NCBI GenBank assembly: GCA_039208375.1
Contig: JBCCRC010000006.1
Coordinates: 1 to 64,000, forward strand
Source of the DNA: JANQPC01 sp039208375
Lineage (GTDB): Bacteria; Pseudomonadota; Alphaproteobacteria; Rhodobacterales; Rhodobacteraceae
Direction of reading: 5' to 3'
DNA length: 64,000 nt
Shown in pieces: positions 51,734-60,496 of this stretch. The notes beneath the pieces were generated by a model. It worked only from the letters and a program-made list of their open reading frames with translations, was not told the origin of the DNA and ran no database searches. Position numbers and translations under genes: made by a program. The first letter of the stretch is position 1. The number at the start of each line of letters is the position of its first letter.

Positions 51734-53844
51734 TGCAGCGCCTGTTGGCCGCCGTGGTTGCGCTGTGTCTTGCTGCCAACCTCGCTTCGGCGCAAGACGC
51801 AACGCTTGTGGCCGATAGTCTCGCCATCACATCCGACAACACGCTGGTGGCCGAGGGAAATGTCGAGGTGTTCTTCGACGGCACGCGGCTCACGGCACGC
51901 CGGGTCATCTACGATCGTACTGCGGACAGGCTTACCATCGAGGGGCCGCTCACCCTTGCGGAAGGCACAGAAGCGGTGATCCTGGCTGATAGCGCCGAGC
52001 TTGATGCAGATCTTACCGACGGCATCCTACGCAGCGCGCGTCTGGTGCTTGACCAACAACTGCAGATCGCCGCGGCGCAAATCGCGCGCTCGGGCGGGCG
52101 TTTCACCGAAATCTCGCGCGCCGTCGTTTCAAGCTGCGAAATCTGCGAACCAGGCAGCGCGCCTATCTGGGAGATCCGCGCCAGTCGCGCCATTCGGGAT
52201 GAAGAAGAGCGCCAGCTTTATTTTGAAGATGCGCAGCTTCGCGTCGCGGGCGTTCCTGTCTTTTATATCCCGCGCCTGCGGCTGCCGGATCCCACGCTGA
52301 CGCGTGCCACCGGGTTTCTTCCCGCCTCAATCGAACAGCGTTCGAGACTCAACACCGGGGTCAAGATCCCCTACTTCATCAAAATCGGCGATCATGCGGA
52401 TCTGACATTTCGCGCCTACCTTTCGCCGGCAACGCGAACCCTTGAAGCCGAGTTCAGGCAAGAACTTCGGCAGGGTCGGCTGAGCTTCGAAGGCGCAATC
52501 TCGCAAGACGATATCCGCGAAGGTGACACGCGGGCATACCTTTTTGCGGAAGGCGAGTTCGATTTGCCGCGCGGCTTTACTCTAAAGGCGGACTTGGAGC
52601 TTGTGAGCGACACGTCGTACCTTCTCGAATACGGCTATTCCGATAAGGATAGGCTGGACAGCGCGCTCGAGATTGGCCGGGTGCGCGATGGCCAGCGTAT
52701 TCTGACGGCGATCACCGCGTTTCGCACCCTTCGTGCGTCGGAACTCCCCATCGAAGAAGAGCTTCCGAACCGGCGCGTTGAGCTTGAATACGAAGAACGC
52801 ATGTTCGCCGATCCCGTTTGGGGCCAGGCCTGGGCCGAGTTCGGCGTGTTGACCCTGAATCGGGAGTCTACCGATCCCATAACTGGGCGGGATGTCAGCC
52901 GTGTCTCGGCCGCGATGCGCTGGCAGGCGAACGCCGATTTGGGGTTTGGCCTTCGCGGCTCTGCCGATGCCCGGGTTGATATGGATTATTATGCCATCAG
53001 CGAAGATCCCGATTTCGACGATACCAGCCGCATCGCCCCGGCCGCAGCGGTTGGGCTGAGCTGGCCCTTGCACCGGAGAGGCGAGAATGGTGTGCGGCAT
53101 CTTTTGGAGCCGCGTGTGCAGTTGGCCTGGTCTGATGTGTCCGGCGAGGCGGTTCCGAACGAGGACAGCACCTCGGTTGAATTCGACGAGGGCAACCTCT
53201 TCGCCTTGTCGCGTTTCCCGGGGTCGGACGCCGTGGAAACCGGCACGCGGGCGAACCTGGGGCTGACATGGACGCGGTTTGATCCAGCGGGCTGGTCACT
53301 CGGCGCCACGGTGGGCCGCGTCGTGCGCTTCGAGGACTCGGGCCAGTTCGGAACCGATACCGGGCTTTCCGGCGACAGCTCTGATTGGTTGTTCGCCGCC
53401 CAATACAAGCAGGGTCGCAGCATTTCGATTACCAGCCGATCATTGATCGATGACGATCTTGATGTGAACGTGGCCGAGACCCGCTTTGACTATTTCACCG
53501 ACCGTGTACGCCTTGGCGGCAGCTACATCTATCGGGCAGCCGCCCCGCTGGCGGACCGGTTTGACGAAACATCGGAACTCGCCGTTGATGGCGCGCTTCA
53601 GATCGACCCCAATTGGCGCGCACGGGCCGACTGGCGGTATGAGGCCGATGAGGGGCGCAGCACCCGTGCCGGCGTCGGCGTCACGTATCAAAACGAATGT
53701 GTCGGGGTTGACCTTTCCCTCTCCCGGCGCTTCACCTCATCTACGACTGTGGAACCGGCAACCGATATCACGCTTCGCGTGTTTTTGAGCGGCTTCGGGG
53801 GCGGGGACAATGGGCAGCGGCCACCAAGCCGCTGCAGGGGATGA
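51733..53844 (+). CDS. lptD: LPS assembly protein LptD
   Basis: This 703-residue outer-membrane beta barrel inserts lipopolysaccharide into the outer leaflet with LptE. The signal peptide QRLLAAVVALCLAANLASAQ is followed by the OstA-type N-terminal domain (LVAEGNVEVFFDGTRLTARR) at about residues 25-140. The barrel domain runs from about 190 to the end. Cysteines lie near the N-terminal domain end (SSCEICEPG) and at the C-terminus (QNECVGVDL; SRC). It overlaps surA by 4 bp. Confidence 0.94.
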   Translation: MQRLLAAVVALCLAANLASAQDATLVADSLAITSDNTLVAEGNVEVFFDGTRLTARRVIYDRTADRLTIEGPLTLAEGTEAVILADSAELDADLTDGILRSARLVLDQQLQIAAAQIARSGGRFTEISRAVVSSCEICEPGSAPIWEIRASRAIRDEEERQLYFEDAQLRVAGVPVFYIPRLRLPDPTLTRATGFLPASIEQRSRLNTGVKIPYFIKIGDHADLTFRAYLSPATRTLEAEFRQELRQGRLSFEGAISQDDIREGDTRAYLFAEGEFDLPRGFTLKADLELVSDTSYLLEYGYSDKDRLDSALEIGRVRDGQRILTAITAFRTLRASELPIEEELPNRRVELEYEERMFADPVWGQAWAEFGVLTLNRESTDPITGRDVSRVSAAMRWQANADLGFGLRGSADARVDMDYYAISEDPDFDDTSRIAPAAAVGLSWPLHRRGENGVRHLLEPRVQLAWSDVSGEAVPNEDSTSVEFDEGNLFALSRFPGSDAVETGTRANLGLTWTRFDPAGWSLGATVGRVVRFEDSGQFGTDTGLSGDSSDWLFAAQYKQGRSISITSRSLIDDDLDVNVAETRFDYFTDRVRLGGSYIYRAAAPLADRFDETSELAVDGALQIDPNWRARADWRYEADEGRSTRAGVGVTYQNECVGVDLSLSRRFTSSTTVEPATDITLRVFLSGFGGGDNGQRPPSRCRG

Positions 53845-55046
53845 GTTCGATGCGATATCTCTCTGTTATGGCAATTCTTTTAACAGTTGCTTTGCCGCCC
53901 TCACTAACAATGGCGCAGGGGGAGTTCAGCCCAGCTATCCGGGTGAACGACGCCGCCATAACACCTTATGAGATCGAGCAGCGGGCGCGTCTGTTGCGCA
54001 CCCTAGGCGCGGCGCGGAATGCCGACAGCGAGGCGCGCGATGTGCTGATTGAAGAGCGGCTGCAAGTGGCCGCCGCGAACGATCTCGGTATTACGGCAAC
54101 CGAGGCGGATGTTGCCGACGCACTTGATGAATTGGCGGCCCGCGGCAACCTCACCGCAGATGAATTCGTGGCTCGACTGGAAGACGGCGGTGTGGCCCGC
54201 CAGTCAATCGAGACGTTTGTGACAGCGGGCGTGCTTTGGCGTGAGGTCATTCGCGCACGGTTCGGCCCCCGCGCGCAGGTCAGCGAGGCGGATGTCGACC
54301 GGGCGGTGGCACTTGCTGGGCGCACCGGCGGCGCGCGCGTTCTAATCTCAGAAATCGTCTTGCCCGCTCGCACGTCGGAAGAACGCGCCGCGAACCGTGC
54401 GCGGGCAGAAGGATTTGCGGAGTTGCGCAGCACAGCAGCCTTTTCGCAGGCGGCCCGAGATTTCTCGGCCGCGCCCACACGGGCTGATGGCGGGCAGGTG
54501 GATTGGCTGGACCTTGCCACGCTTCCGCCAGAACTGCGCACCGAGTTTCTAACGCTGGCGCCGGGCGGTGTGACGACACCGCTGGAATTGCCCAACGCGG
54601 TCGCGGTCTTTCAATTGCGTGCGCTTGAGGAACTGCCACCGCAAGCACCCCAGACTCTTGCAATCGACTACGCCGAATTCCGCATTCCAGACGGCGACCG
54701 CCGGACCGCCGGCCAGGTTCTTGCCGTGATCGATACTTGCGATGATTTGTTCGGTGTCGCCGAAGGGCTTCCTGAGGAGCGCCTTTTTCGCGACGTGCGG
54801 CCAGTGGCCGAGATCCCCCGCGACGTCGCGCTGGCACTGGCCCGCCTTGATACCGACGAAACCGCCGTGCTCACCCGCCCCGGCGGGCAATCAGTGGTAA
54901 TGCTGTGTGGGCGTACGTCGGCACTTACAGCCGAACTGGATCGTGGCCAGATCCGTAGCCAGCTCCTAAGCCAACGCCTGCAGTCTTACGCGGAAGGGTT
55001 TCTTGCGGAGCTCCGCGCCGATGCGGTGATCCAAGAGCTGCAATGA
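53841..55046 (+). CDS. surA: SurA-like periplasmic peptidyl-prolyl isomerase/chaperone
   Basis: This is a 401-residue exported protein. Signal peptide at the N-terminus (LSVMAILLTVALPPSLTMAQ). A SurA N-domain follows (IRVNDAAITPYEIEQRARLL) with the helical chaperone core to about residue 160, then a parvulin domain at about 165-265 (GARVLISEIVLPARTSEERA, ADGGQVDWLDLATLPPEL). A C-terminal domain completes it. It is the chaperone for outer-membrane proteins such as LptD, encoded just upstream with a 4-bp overlap; the next gene, pdxA, also overlaps by 4 bp. Confidence 0.9.
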   Translation: MSSMRYLSVMAILLTVALPPSLTMAQGEFSPAIRVNDAAITPYEIEQRARLLRTLGAARNADSEARDVLIEERLQVAAANDLGITATEADVADALDELAARGNLTADEFVARLEDGGVARQSIETFVTAGVLWREVIRARFGPRAQVSEADVDRAVALAGRTGGARVLISEIVLPARTSEERAANRARAEGFAELRSTAAFSQAARDFSAAPTRADGGQVDWLDLATLPPELRTEFLTLAPGGVTTPLELPNAVAVFQLRALEELPPQAPQTLAIDYAEFRIPDGDRRTAGQVLAVIDTCDDLFGVAEGLPEERLFRDVRPVAEIPRDVALALARLDTDETAVLTRPGGQSVVMLCGRTSALTAELDRGQIRSQLLSQRLQSYAEGFLAELRADAVIQELQ

Positions 55047-56017
55047 ACACTGCACCCCTTGTGGTGAGCGCCGGTGATCCGGCGGGCGTTGGACCCGAGA
55101 TCGCCGTCGCTGCATGGCGCGAACTGAGGCTAGACGTTCCCTTTGCCTGGATCGGGGATCCGCGTCACCTGCCCCACGGCACACCGGTGACGGAAATCGA
55201 AGAGGTGGATCAGGCGCGCGGCGCGCCGGGCTTTCCCGTTCTCCCTCACCCCTTCGCCGCACCAGCCACACCGGGGGTGCCAGATCCAGCGAATGCGCCC
55301 GCCACCGTTGCCGCCATCGCAAGGGGCGTGGACCTTGTTACCTCTGGTGCAGCGGGCGGGCTTGTTACAGCGCCGATCAACAAGAAGGTGCTGATCGATG
55401 GCGCTGGCTTCGCCTTCCCGGGCCACACAGAATACCTCGCTTCATTGGCGGGCATTGACGATGTGGTGATGATGCTGGCGGCCCCGGCCCTGCGGGTTGT
55501 GCCCGCTACAATCCATATCCCTCTTGCGGACGTTCCAGCAACGCTCACGACGGACGGGCTGACGCGCACAATCCGGATCACCCACGCGGCGCTTATTCGC
55601 GATTTCGGTGTGGCGGCCCCGCGGATTGCGGTTGCGGGGCTAAACCCCCATGCGGGCGAAGGCGGCGCAATCGGGCGTGAAGAAATCGAAGTGATTACTC
55701 CCACGATCGCGGCGCTGCAGGCAGAGGGCCTGAACGTAAGCGGGCCCCATTCGGGGGACACGCTATTTCACCCTGCCGCCCGCGCCCGCTACGACGCCGC
55801 GATTGCAATGTATCACGACCAGGCGTTGATCCCGATTAAGACCATCGATTTCGAAGGGGGGGTGAATGCAACACTTGGCCTGCCCTTCGTACGTACGTCT
55901 CCCGACCACGGCACGGCCTACGATATCGCGGGCAAGGGCCGGGCTGATGCAACATCGATAATCGCGGCCCTGCGGCTTGCGGGCGAAATGGTTGCACGGC
56001 GGACGGCCGCAGAGTGA
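55043..56017 (+). CDS. pdxA: 4-hydroxythreonine-4-phosphate dehydrogenase
   Basis: This 324-residue enzyme of pyridoxal phosphate synthesis oxidises and decarboxylates 4-phosphohydroxy-L-threonine. Conserved: LVVSAGDPAGVGPEIAVAAW at the start, GLVTAPINKKVLIDGAGFAF, FPGHTEYLA, AVAGLNPHAGEGGAIGREE, AMYHDQALIPIKTIDFEGGV and RTSPDHGTAYDIAGKGRADA. The metal-binding histidines lie in the last three segments. Overlaps surA (ATGA) and rsmA (GTGA). Confidence 0.95.
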   Translation: MNTAPLVVSAGDPAGVGPEIAVAAWRELRLDVPFAWIGDPRHLPHGTPVTEIEEVDQARGAPGFPVLPHPFAAPATPGVPDPANAPATVAAIARGVDLVTSGAAGGLVTAPINKKVLIDGAGFAFPGHTEYLASLAGIDDVVMMLAAPALRVVPATIHIPLADVPATLTTDGLTRTIRITHAALIRDFGVAAPRIAVAGLNPHAGEGGAIGREEIEVITPTIAALQAEGLNVSGPHSGDTLFHPAARARYDAAIAMYHDQALIPIKTIDFEGGVNATLGLPFVRTSPDHGTAYDIAGKGRADATSIIAALRLAGEMVARRTAAE

Positions 56018-56856
56018 GTGCGATCGACGACTTGCCGCCGTTGCGCGAGGTTATTGCGCGGTACGGGCTTTCCGCCCGCAAAAGCCTCGGCCAGAACTTC
56101 CTGCTCGATCTGAATCTCACCGCGAAGATCGCCCGACAGGTGGGCGATCTTGCGGGATCCGATATTCTCGAAATCGGCCCAGGCCCAGGCGGCCTTACGC
56201 GCGGGCTTCTGGCTGAAGGCGCGCGCCGCGTCGTGGCGGTAGAGAAGGACGCTCGTTGCTTACCTGCGTTGCACGAGATCGCGGCGGCATATCCGGGCCG
56301 GGTGGAAGTGATCGAAGGTGATGCGCTGGCGATCGACCCGGCCGCCTACCTTACCCCGCCAATCCGGATCGCCGCGAACCTGCCCTACAATGTCGGGACC
56401 GAGCTTTTGACCCGCTGGCTCGATCCCCCAGCCTGGCCACCGTTCTGGGAAAGCCTCACGCTCATGTTTCAACGCGAGGTCGCCGAGCGCATCGTGGCGG
56501 CACCGGGAAGCAAGACCTATGGGCGGCTCTCAGTGCTCGCAGGCTGGCGCAGCAACGCACGGATCGTGATGGATCTTCCGCCGGGCGCCTTCACACCGCG
56601 GCCCAAGGTGCGCTCAGCCGTAGTACATATAGACGCCTTGCCCGCGCCACGGTTTGCGGCAGACGCGGACATGTTGAAACGTGTGGTCGCTCAAGCCTTT
56701 GGTCAGCGCCGGAAGATGCTGCGCGCAAGTCTTCGGGGCCTAGCGCCTGATATCGAAGACAGGCTAACGGCAGCGGGCATTGCGCCAACCCGCCGGGCGG
56801 AAAGCGTTTCGGTGGAAGAGTTCTGCGCGCTCGCTCGCGCGGCGGCGGCGCGCTGA
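56014..56856 (+). CDS. rsmA: 16S rRNA dimethyladenosine transferase RsmA (KsgA)
   Basis: This 280-residue SAM-dependent enzyme dimethylates two adjacent adenosines near the 3' end of 16S rRNA. Motif I is ILEIGPGPGGLTRGLLAEGA, the acidic loop VVAVEKDARCLPAL, and the catalytic motif NLPYNVGTELLTRWL (NLPY). The opening LSARKSLGQNFLLDLNLTAK is diagnostic. It begins at GTG 56014 overlapping pdxA and is the last gene of the lptF-to-rsmA operon. Confidence 0.96.
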   Translation: MSAIDDLPPLREVIARYGLSARKSLGQNFLLDLNLTAKIARQVGDLAGSDILEIGPGPGGLTRGLLAEGARRVVAVEKDARCLPALHEIAAAYPGRVEVIEGDALAIDPAAYLTPPIRIAANLPYNVGTELLTRWLDPPAWPPFWESLTLMFQREVAERIVAAPGSKTYGRLSVLAGWRSNARIVMDLPPGAFTPRPKVRSAVVHIDALPAPRFAADADMLKRVVAQAFGQRRKMLRASLRGLAPDIEDRLTAAGIAPTRRAESVSVEEFCALARAAAAR

Positions 56857-57004
56857 AGCGGCGCAACACTTAGCGCAACGAATGCCTTCTGAGCCGTTCG
56901 GACACAACCGCCTATTGATTGAACAGGGGGGGTACGCTGCAGATACGTGACCCCCAACATGGCCACCAAAGCAACGCCAAACTCGTTTGAGAGCGGCCGC
57001 TCCG

Positions 57005-57571
57005 TTACTCAGCCGCTTCAGGCGCCTCCGGCGCTTCAGAAGGGCCATCGCCGCCACCACTTTGGGCATCAGTGTTGCCAGCATTGCCACCGCCACCACG
57101 GCGCCGACGCCGGGGCTTGCTTTCCGGTGTCTCAACAAGGCCGCTTTCGCCGGTATCACCGCCGAAATCCATCACGTCGCCCGCACCGCCTTCTGATGCG
57201 GCAGGTGGTGCCTCTGCGGCACCATTTTGCTGCTGTCGGTTGGCTTGACGTTCCGCGCGATCGCGTTCTTGCTGCTCGCGCCGGGCTTCCTGTTCGCGCT
57301 CCTGTGCCTCGCGGCGCGCTTCCTGCTCGCGTTGCGCTTCGCTCAGCATACGCGTGTAATGCTCTGAATGCTGTTGGAAATTCTCGAATGCAACGCGATC
57401 GCCGGAAAGTTGCGCGTCGCGCGCAAGCTGGTTGTATTTGTCGATGATCTGCTGCGGCGTGCCGCGCACCTTGCCCTCGGGGCCCGAGCTGTCAAACACT
57501 CGGTTGACGATGTTACCCATCGAACGGTTACGGTTGTTCTTTGACCGCGAACGTGTCTTGGAAGATCTCAT
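57005..57571 (-). CDS. DUF4167 domain protein
   Basis: This 188-residue alphaproteobacterial protein has a conserved N-terminal half (RSSKTRSRSKNNRNRSMGNI, VRGTPQQIIDKYNQLARDA) forming the DUF4167 region. A long Glu/Arg/Gln coiled-coil-like stretch (about residues 78-118) and a Gly/Arg/Pro tail including RRRRRGGGG follow. The basic, low-complexity build suggests RNA or ribosome association. It lies downstream of prfA-prmC as in many Rhodobacterales. Start ATG 57571 begins exactly at the conserved domain. Confidence 0.85.
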   Translation of the reverse strand: MRSSKTRSRSKNNRNRSMGNIVNRVFDSSGPEGKVRGTPQQIIDKYNQLARDAQLSGDRVAFENFQQHSEHYTRMLSEAQREQEARREAQEREQEARREQQERDRAERQANRQQQNGAAEAPPAASEGGAGDVMDFGGDTGESGLVETPESKPRRRRRGGGGNAGNTDAQSGGGDGPSEAPEAPEAAE

Positions 57572-57811
57572 AAGGTCTTGTTTCCGGCCTTTTGTGGCTA
57601 ACAGTGTCGCGGCGCTTTCGTGTCCCCCGCCAAGGGGCAAACAATGGCCCCGGCAAGCGCTGCGATGGAGTGGCAAGTGGCGAGGGGGAGGCAAAGGCTC
57701 CCACCGCCCGCACGGCCACCACTAAGCACGCGCATCCTCACAAGACAAGAACAATCTGCCTACGAGGTGGCGAATCTGAGGGCGTTTTGCGGAATTTTGC
57801 TCTGGTTGCGC

Positions 57812-58663
57812 TCACATTTCGCCGAGAGACGCGTGCCCGAGGACAATGCGATCCACACCACCAAGGTCGGGATGCACTGCCACCTCTTCAAGCCCGACTG
57901 CACGAAAAAGCGCGGAAACCGCTTGTCCTTGGGTGGCCCCGATCTCCACGATCAACCGCCCCCCGGGGCGCAAATGATCTGGCGCGCCGCGGGCGATGGC
58001 GCGATAGGCCGAAAGCCCGTCGCCGCCGTCTGTGAGCGCGGCTCGCGGCTCCCAATCACGCACCTCGGGTGCGAGGCTGGGCATCTCGCCCGCCGCGATG
58101 TAGGGCGGGTTCGATACGATCAGATCATAGCGCCCGCCCACATCTTCGAACCAGTTCGATAGTGGCAGGATCAGGCGGGGCGTCACACCATGCGCTTCGG
58201 CATTGCGGCCAGCAATGGCAAGCGCTTCGGAAGACACATCCGTGCCCACCGCGCGCGCGCCGGGCCGTTCGGCCAGAAGGGAGATCGCGATGGCGCCGGA
58301 GCCAGTACCGAGATCGAGCAGCTTTTCAAAGCGTTCTGCAAGCGCGCATTCGACCAATGTCTCGGTTTCTGGTCGGGGATCGAGCACATCAGCGGAAATC
58401 TCGAACCAACGACCGTAGAACCAACGGCCGCCCAGTATGTGACTTACGGGTTCGCGAGCTTCGCGCCGTGTGACGAACCTCTCAAAACTGCTGCCGACGC
58501 TCGGCCCGATGGGATCTCGCAGATGGCTGATCAGACCGTCCGGCCCAACGCCGAGCGCCGCCGCCATGAGCCGCCGCGCATCGCGGCCCGCGTCAGGTAC
58601 ACCAGCAAAGGCAAGGCGCGCCGCGCCTGCGCGTAGAGCGGCTTCAACCGTTGGCGCGCTCAC
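57812..58663 (-). CDS. prmC: Release factor glutamine methyltransferase PrmC (HemK)
   Basis: This 283-residue enzyme N5-methylates the GGQ glutamine of release factors. The N-terminal helical domain (AALRAGAARLAFAGVPDAGR) binds the factor. The catalytic domain has motif I LLDLGTGSGAIAISLLAERP and the NPPY motif in LIVSNPPYIAAGEMPS. It begins at GTG 58663 overlapping the prfA stop (GTGA), so enzyme and substrate are co-translated. Confidence 0.94.
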   Translation of the reverse strand: MSAPTVEAALRAGAARLAFAGVPDAGRDARRLMAAALGVGPDGLISHLRDPIGPSVGSSFERFVTRREAREPVSHILGGRWFYGRWFEISADVLDPRPETETLVECALAERFEKLLDLGTGSGAIAISLLAERPGARAVGTDVSSEALAIAGRNAEAHGVTPRLILPLSNWFEDVGGRYDLIVSNPPYIAAGEMPSLAPEVRDWEPRAALTDGGDGLSAYRAIARGAPDHLRPGGRLIVEIGATQGQAVSALFRAVGLEEVAVHPDLGGVDRIVLGHASLGEM

Positions 58664-59715
58664 ATCCCGCTTTCAGCCAGTTTGGCGGCCTGGTCATCGG
58701 CGATCAGCGCATCGATCACCTCATCAAGATCGCCCTGCATCACCTGATCGAGTTTGTAGAGCGTGAGATTAATGCGGTGATCGGTCATCCGCCCTTGCGG
58801 AAAATTATAGGTGCGGATGCGTTCAGATCGGTCCCCGGAGCCCACCTGGCTTTTGCGATCCGCCGCGCGCTCCGCCTCTGCCCGCTGTCGTTCGGCATCG
58901 TAGAGCCGTGTGCGCAGCACCTGCATCGCGATGGCGCGGTTTTGGTGTTGGGATTTCTCCGATGAGGTGACCACGATGCCTGTGGGGATGTGGGTGATAC
59001 GAACCGCGCTATCGGTGGTGTTCACATGCTGGCCCCCTGCCCCGCTTGCGCGCATCGTATCAATCCGAATGTCGTTGGCAGGGATGTCAATATCCACCTC
59101 TTCGGCTTCGGGCAGCACGGCAACGGTTGCCGCCGAGGTATGAATACGGCCGCCCGATTCAGTAGCCGGAACCCGCTGCACACGGTGCACGCCGGATTCG
59201 TATTTCAAGCGGGCGAAGACGCCTTCGCCGCGCACGTTGGCAACAAGTTCCTTGATCCCGCCCAGTTCGGTTTCGGCATGTTCGAGGATTTCAAGCTTCC
59301 AGCCTCGCGCCTCGGCATAGCGTTGGTACATACGCAAAAGATCCCCGGCGAAGAGCGCCGCCTCCTCCCCCCCGGTGCCGGGCCGGATTTCGAGGATCGC
59401 GGGGCGGGCATCGGCAGCATCCTTGGGCAAAAGTGCGAGGCGTAGCGACTGCTCCACCTGCGGCAGCCGCTCCTTCAGCCCGGGCAATTCATCTTCTGCA
59501 AGCGCGCGCATCTCTGCATCGGCAAGCATGGCTTCGGCTTCGGTGATATCGTCAAGCAGTTGCCGGTATTCGGCGATCTCGCCAACAATCGGTTTGAGTT
59601 CAGCGTATTCGCGCGCAAGATCGGCGATCTCGCCAGCCTCGGCCCCACCAGCCATTTTCGCTTCGAGAAACTCAAAGCGCTGGGTGATTTGCTGAAGCCT
59701 GTCGAGCGGAACCAT
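58660..59715 (-). CDS. prfA: Peptide chain release factor 1
   Basis: This 351-residue class I release factor reads UAA and UAG. The catalytic GGQ is in MRASGAGGQHVNTTDSAVRI near residue 225. The decoding domain precedes it, with the helical N-domain at residues 1-95. The C-terminus contains RIRTYNFPQGRMTDHRINLT, typical of RF1. It overlaps prmC by 4 bp. A 55-residue open frame lies 30 bp upstream. Confidence 0.96.
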   Translation of the reverse strand: MVPLDRLQQITQRFEFLEAKMAGGAEAGEIADLAREYAELKPIVGEIAEYRQLLDDITEAEAMLADAEMRALAEDELPGLKERLPQVEQSLRLALLPKDAADARPAILEIRPGTGGEEAALFAGDLLRMYQRYAEARGWKLEILEHAETELGGIKELVANVRGEGVFARLKYESGVHRVQRVPATESGGRIHTSAATVAVLPEAEEVDIDIPANDIRIDTMRASGAGGQHVNTTDSAVRITHIPTGIVVTSSEKSQHQNRAIAMQVLRTRLYDAERQRAEAERAADRKSQVGSGDRSERIRTYNFPQGRMTDHRINLTLYKLDQVMQGDLDEVIDALIADDQAAKLAESGM

Positions 59716-59745
59716 GGGTTCGTGTTTCCGATCCGCCCCATCGCG

Positions 59746-59913
59746 TCAAGAGGAAGCGCGCCCGTCAGCGCGCAGGGCATGATCGCCGGCGGGCACTGGC
59801 GCATAGCCCCTGCTCTCGTCCCTATCTCTCTCATCGGTTCTGTCATTGGTTTGGTAGAGGACGATGGCCGCAGCCAGCGCCGTAAGTACAATGGCAATCG
59901 CGATACTTTTCAT
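59746..59913 (-). CDS. Possible small membrane-anchored protein (55 residues)
   Basis: ATG 59913 opens a frame of 55 codons to TGA 59746. It reads MKSIAIAIVLTALAAAIVLY, a clean single helix or signal anchor, followed by a charged tail (QTNDRTDERDRDESRGYAPV...). It lies 30 bp upstream of prfA on the same strand. No good Shine-Dalgarno is visible, and I know no family. The rest of the 59716-60018 gap, including an A/T-richer stretch near 59940-59990, shows nothing clear. Confidence 0.45.
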   Translation of the reverse strand: MKSIAIAIVLTALAAAIVLYQTNDRTDERDRDESRGYAPVPAGDHALRADGRASS

Positions 59914-60018
59914 CGCGCGGGAGATTACTCGCGGCGATCAAGCCCGCAACCATTAAGTAGAAGGAAGGATGCTTTTTTCAGCCACAGCTAGAATTTCCCT
60001 AGCGGAACTCGGCCTGGA

Positions 60019-60465
60019 TCAGCTGTCAAAAATCGACAACCACGCCTCTACACGGGCACGATTCACCCCCAGATCCGATTGACCGAAGCGAAGCCGGGCA
60101 TCAACCACAACCCTCGCGCCGTCGGGATGGGGTGTTGCTGCGACTGTGGTGTAATCGGGAAACCCCCACACGCGTGACCGCGTAACATAGGTGATCAGGC
60201 CTTCCTCTACGCTACCGGCGAGCCGTGTGGTGCGCGGGGTGTCGCGAGCGGCGGCATCGATGCGTTCAAGGGCGTCTTGCGGCCGAAGCTCGGTCACCAC
60301 TGCGGCTGCGTGGCCGCCAGGCGCCTCGCGTACCGCGTCGCCCTCCCCCGGAAGATCGGGCGCCAGATGCCAGCGCGCTGGGTCATGAGGGGCAAGGCGG
60401 ATAAATGCCGCAAGACCAACTACGCCGGCAGCGGCGATGACAGCAAGGGCGGGTCCGGTACGCAT
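60019..60465 (-). CDS. DUF1499 family protein
   Basis: This is a 148-residue protein with an N-terminal helix or signal anchor (ALAVIAAAGVVGLAAFIRLA). The conserved core includes DALERIDAAARDTPRTTRLA, EEGLITYVTRSRVWGFPDYT and the C-terminal VDARLRFGQSDLGVNRARVE, matching DUF1499. No biochemical role is established. It is 31 bp downstream of the ureohydrolase gene, so it may be the last gene of that operon. Confidence 0.82.
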   Translation of the reverse strand: MRTGPALAVIAAAGVVGLAAFIRLAPHDPARWHLAPDLPGEGDAVREAPGGHAAAVVTELRPQDALERIDAAARDTPRTTRLAGSVEEGLITYVTRSRVWGFPDYTTVAATPHPDGARVVVDARLRFGQSDLGVNRARVEAWLSIFDS

Positions 60466-60496
60466 AGTGGTGAGATAGGAACGGGCGCTGGCCTGC

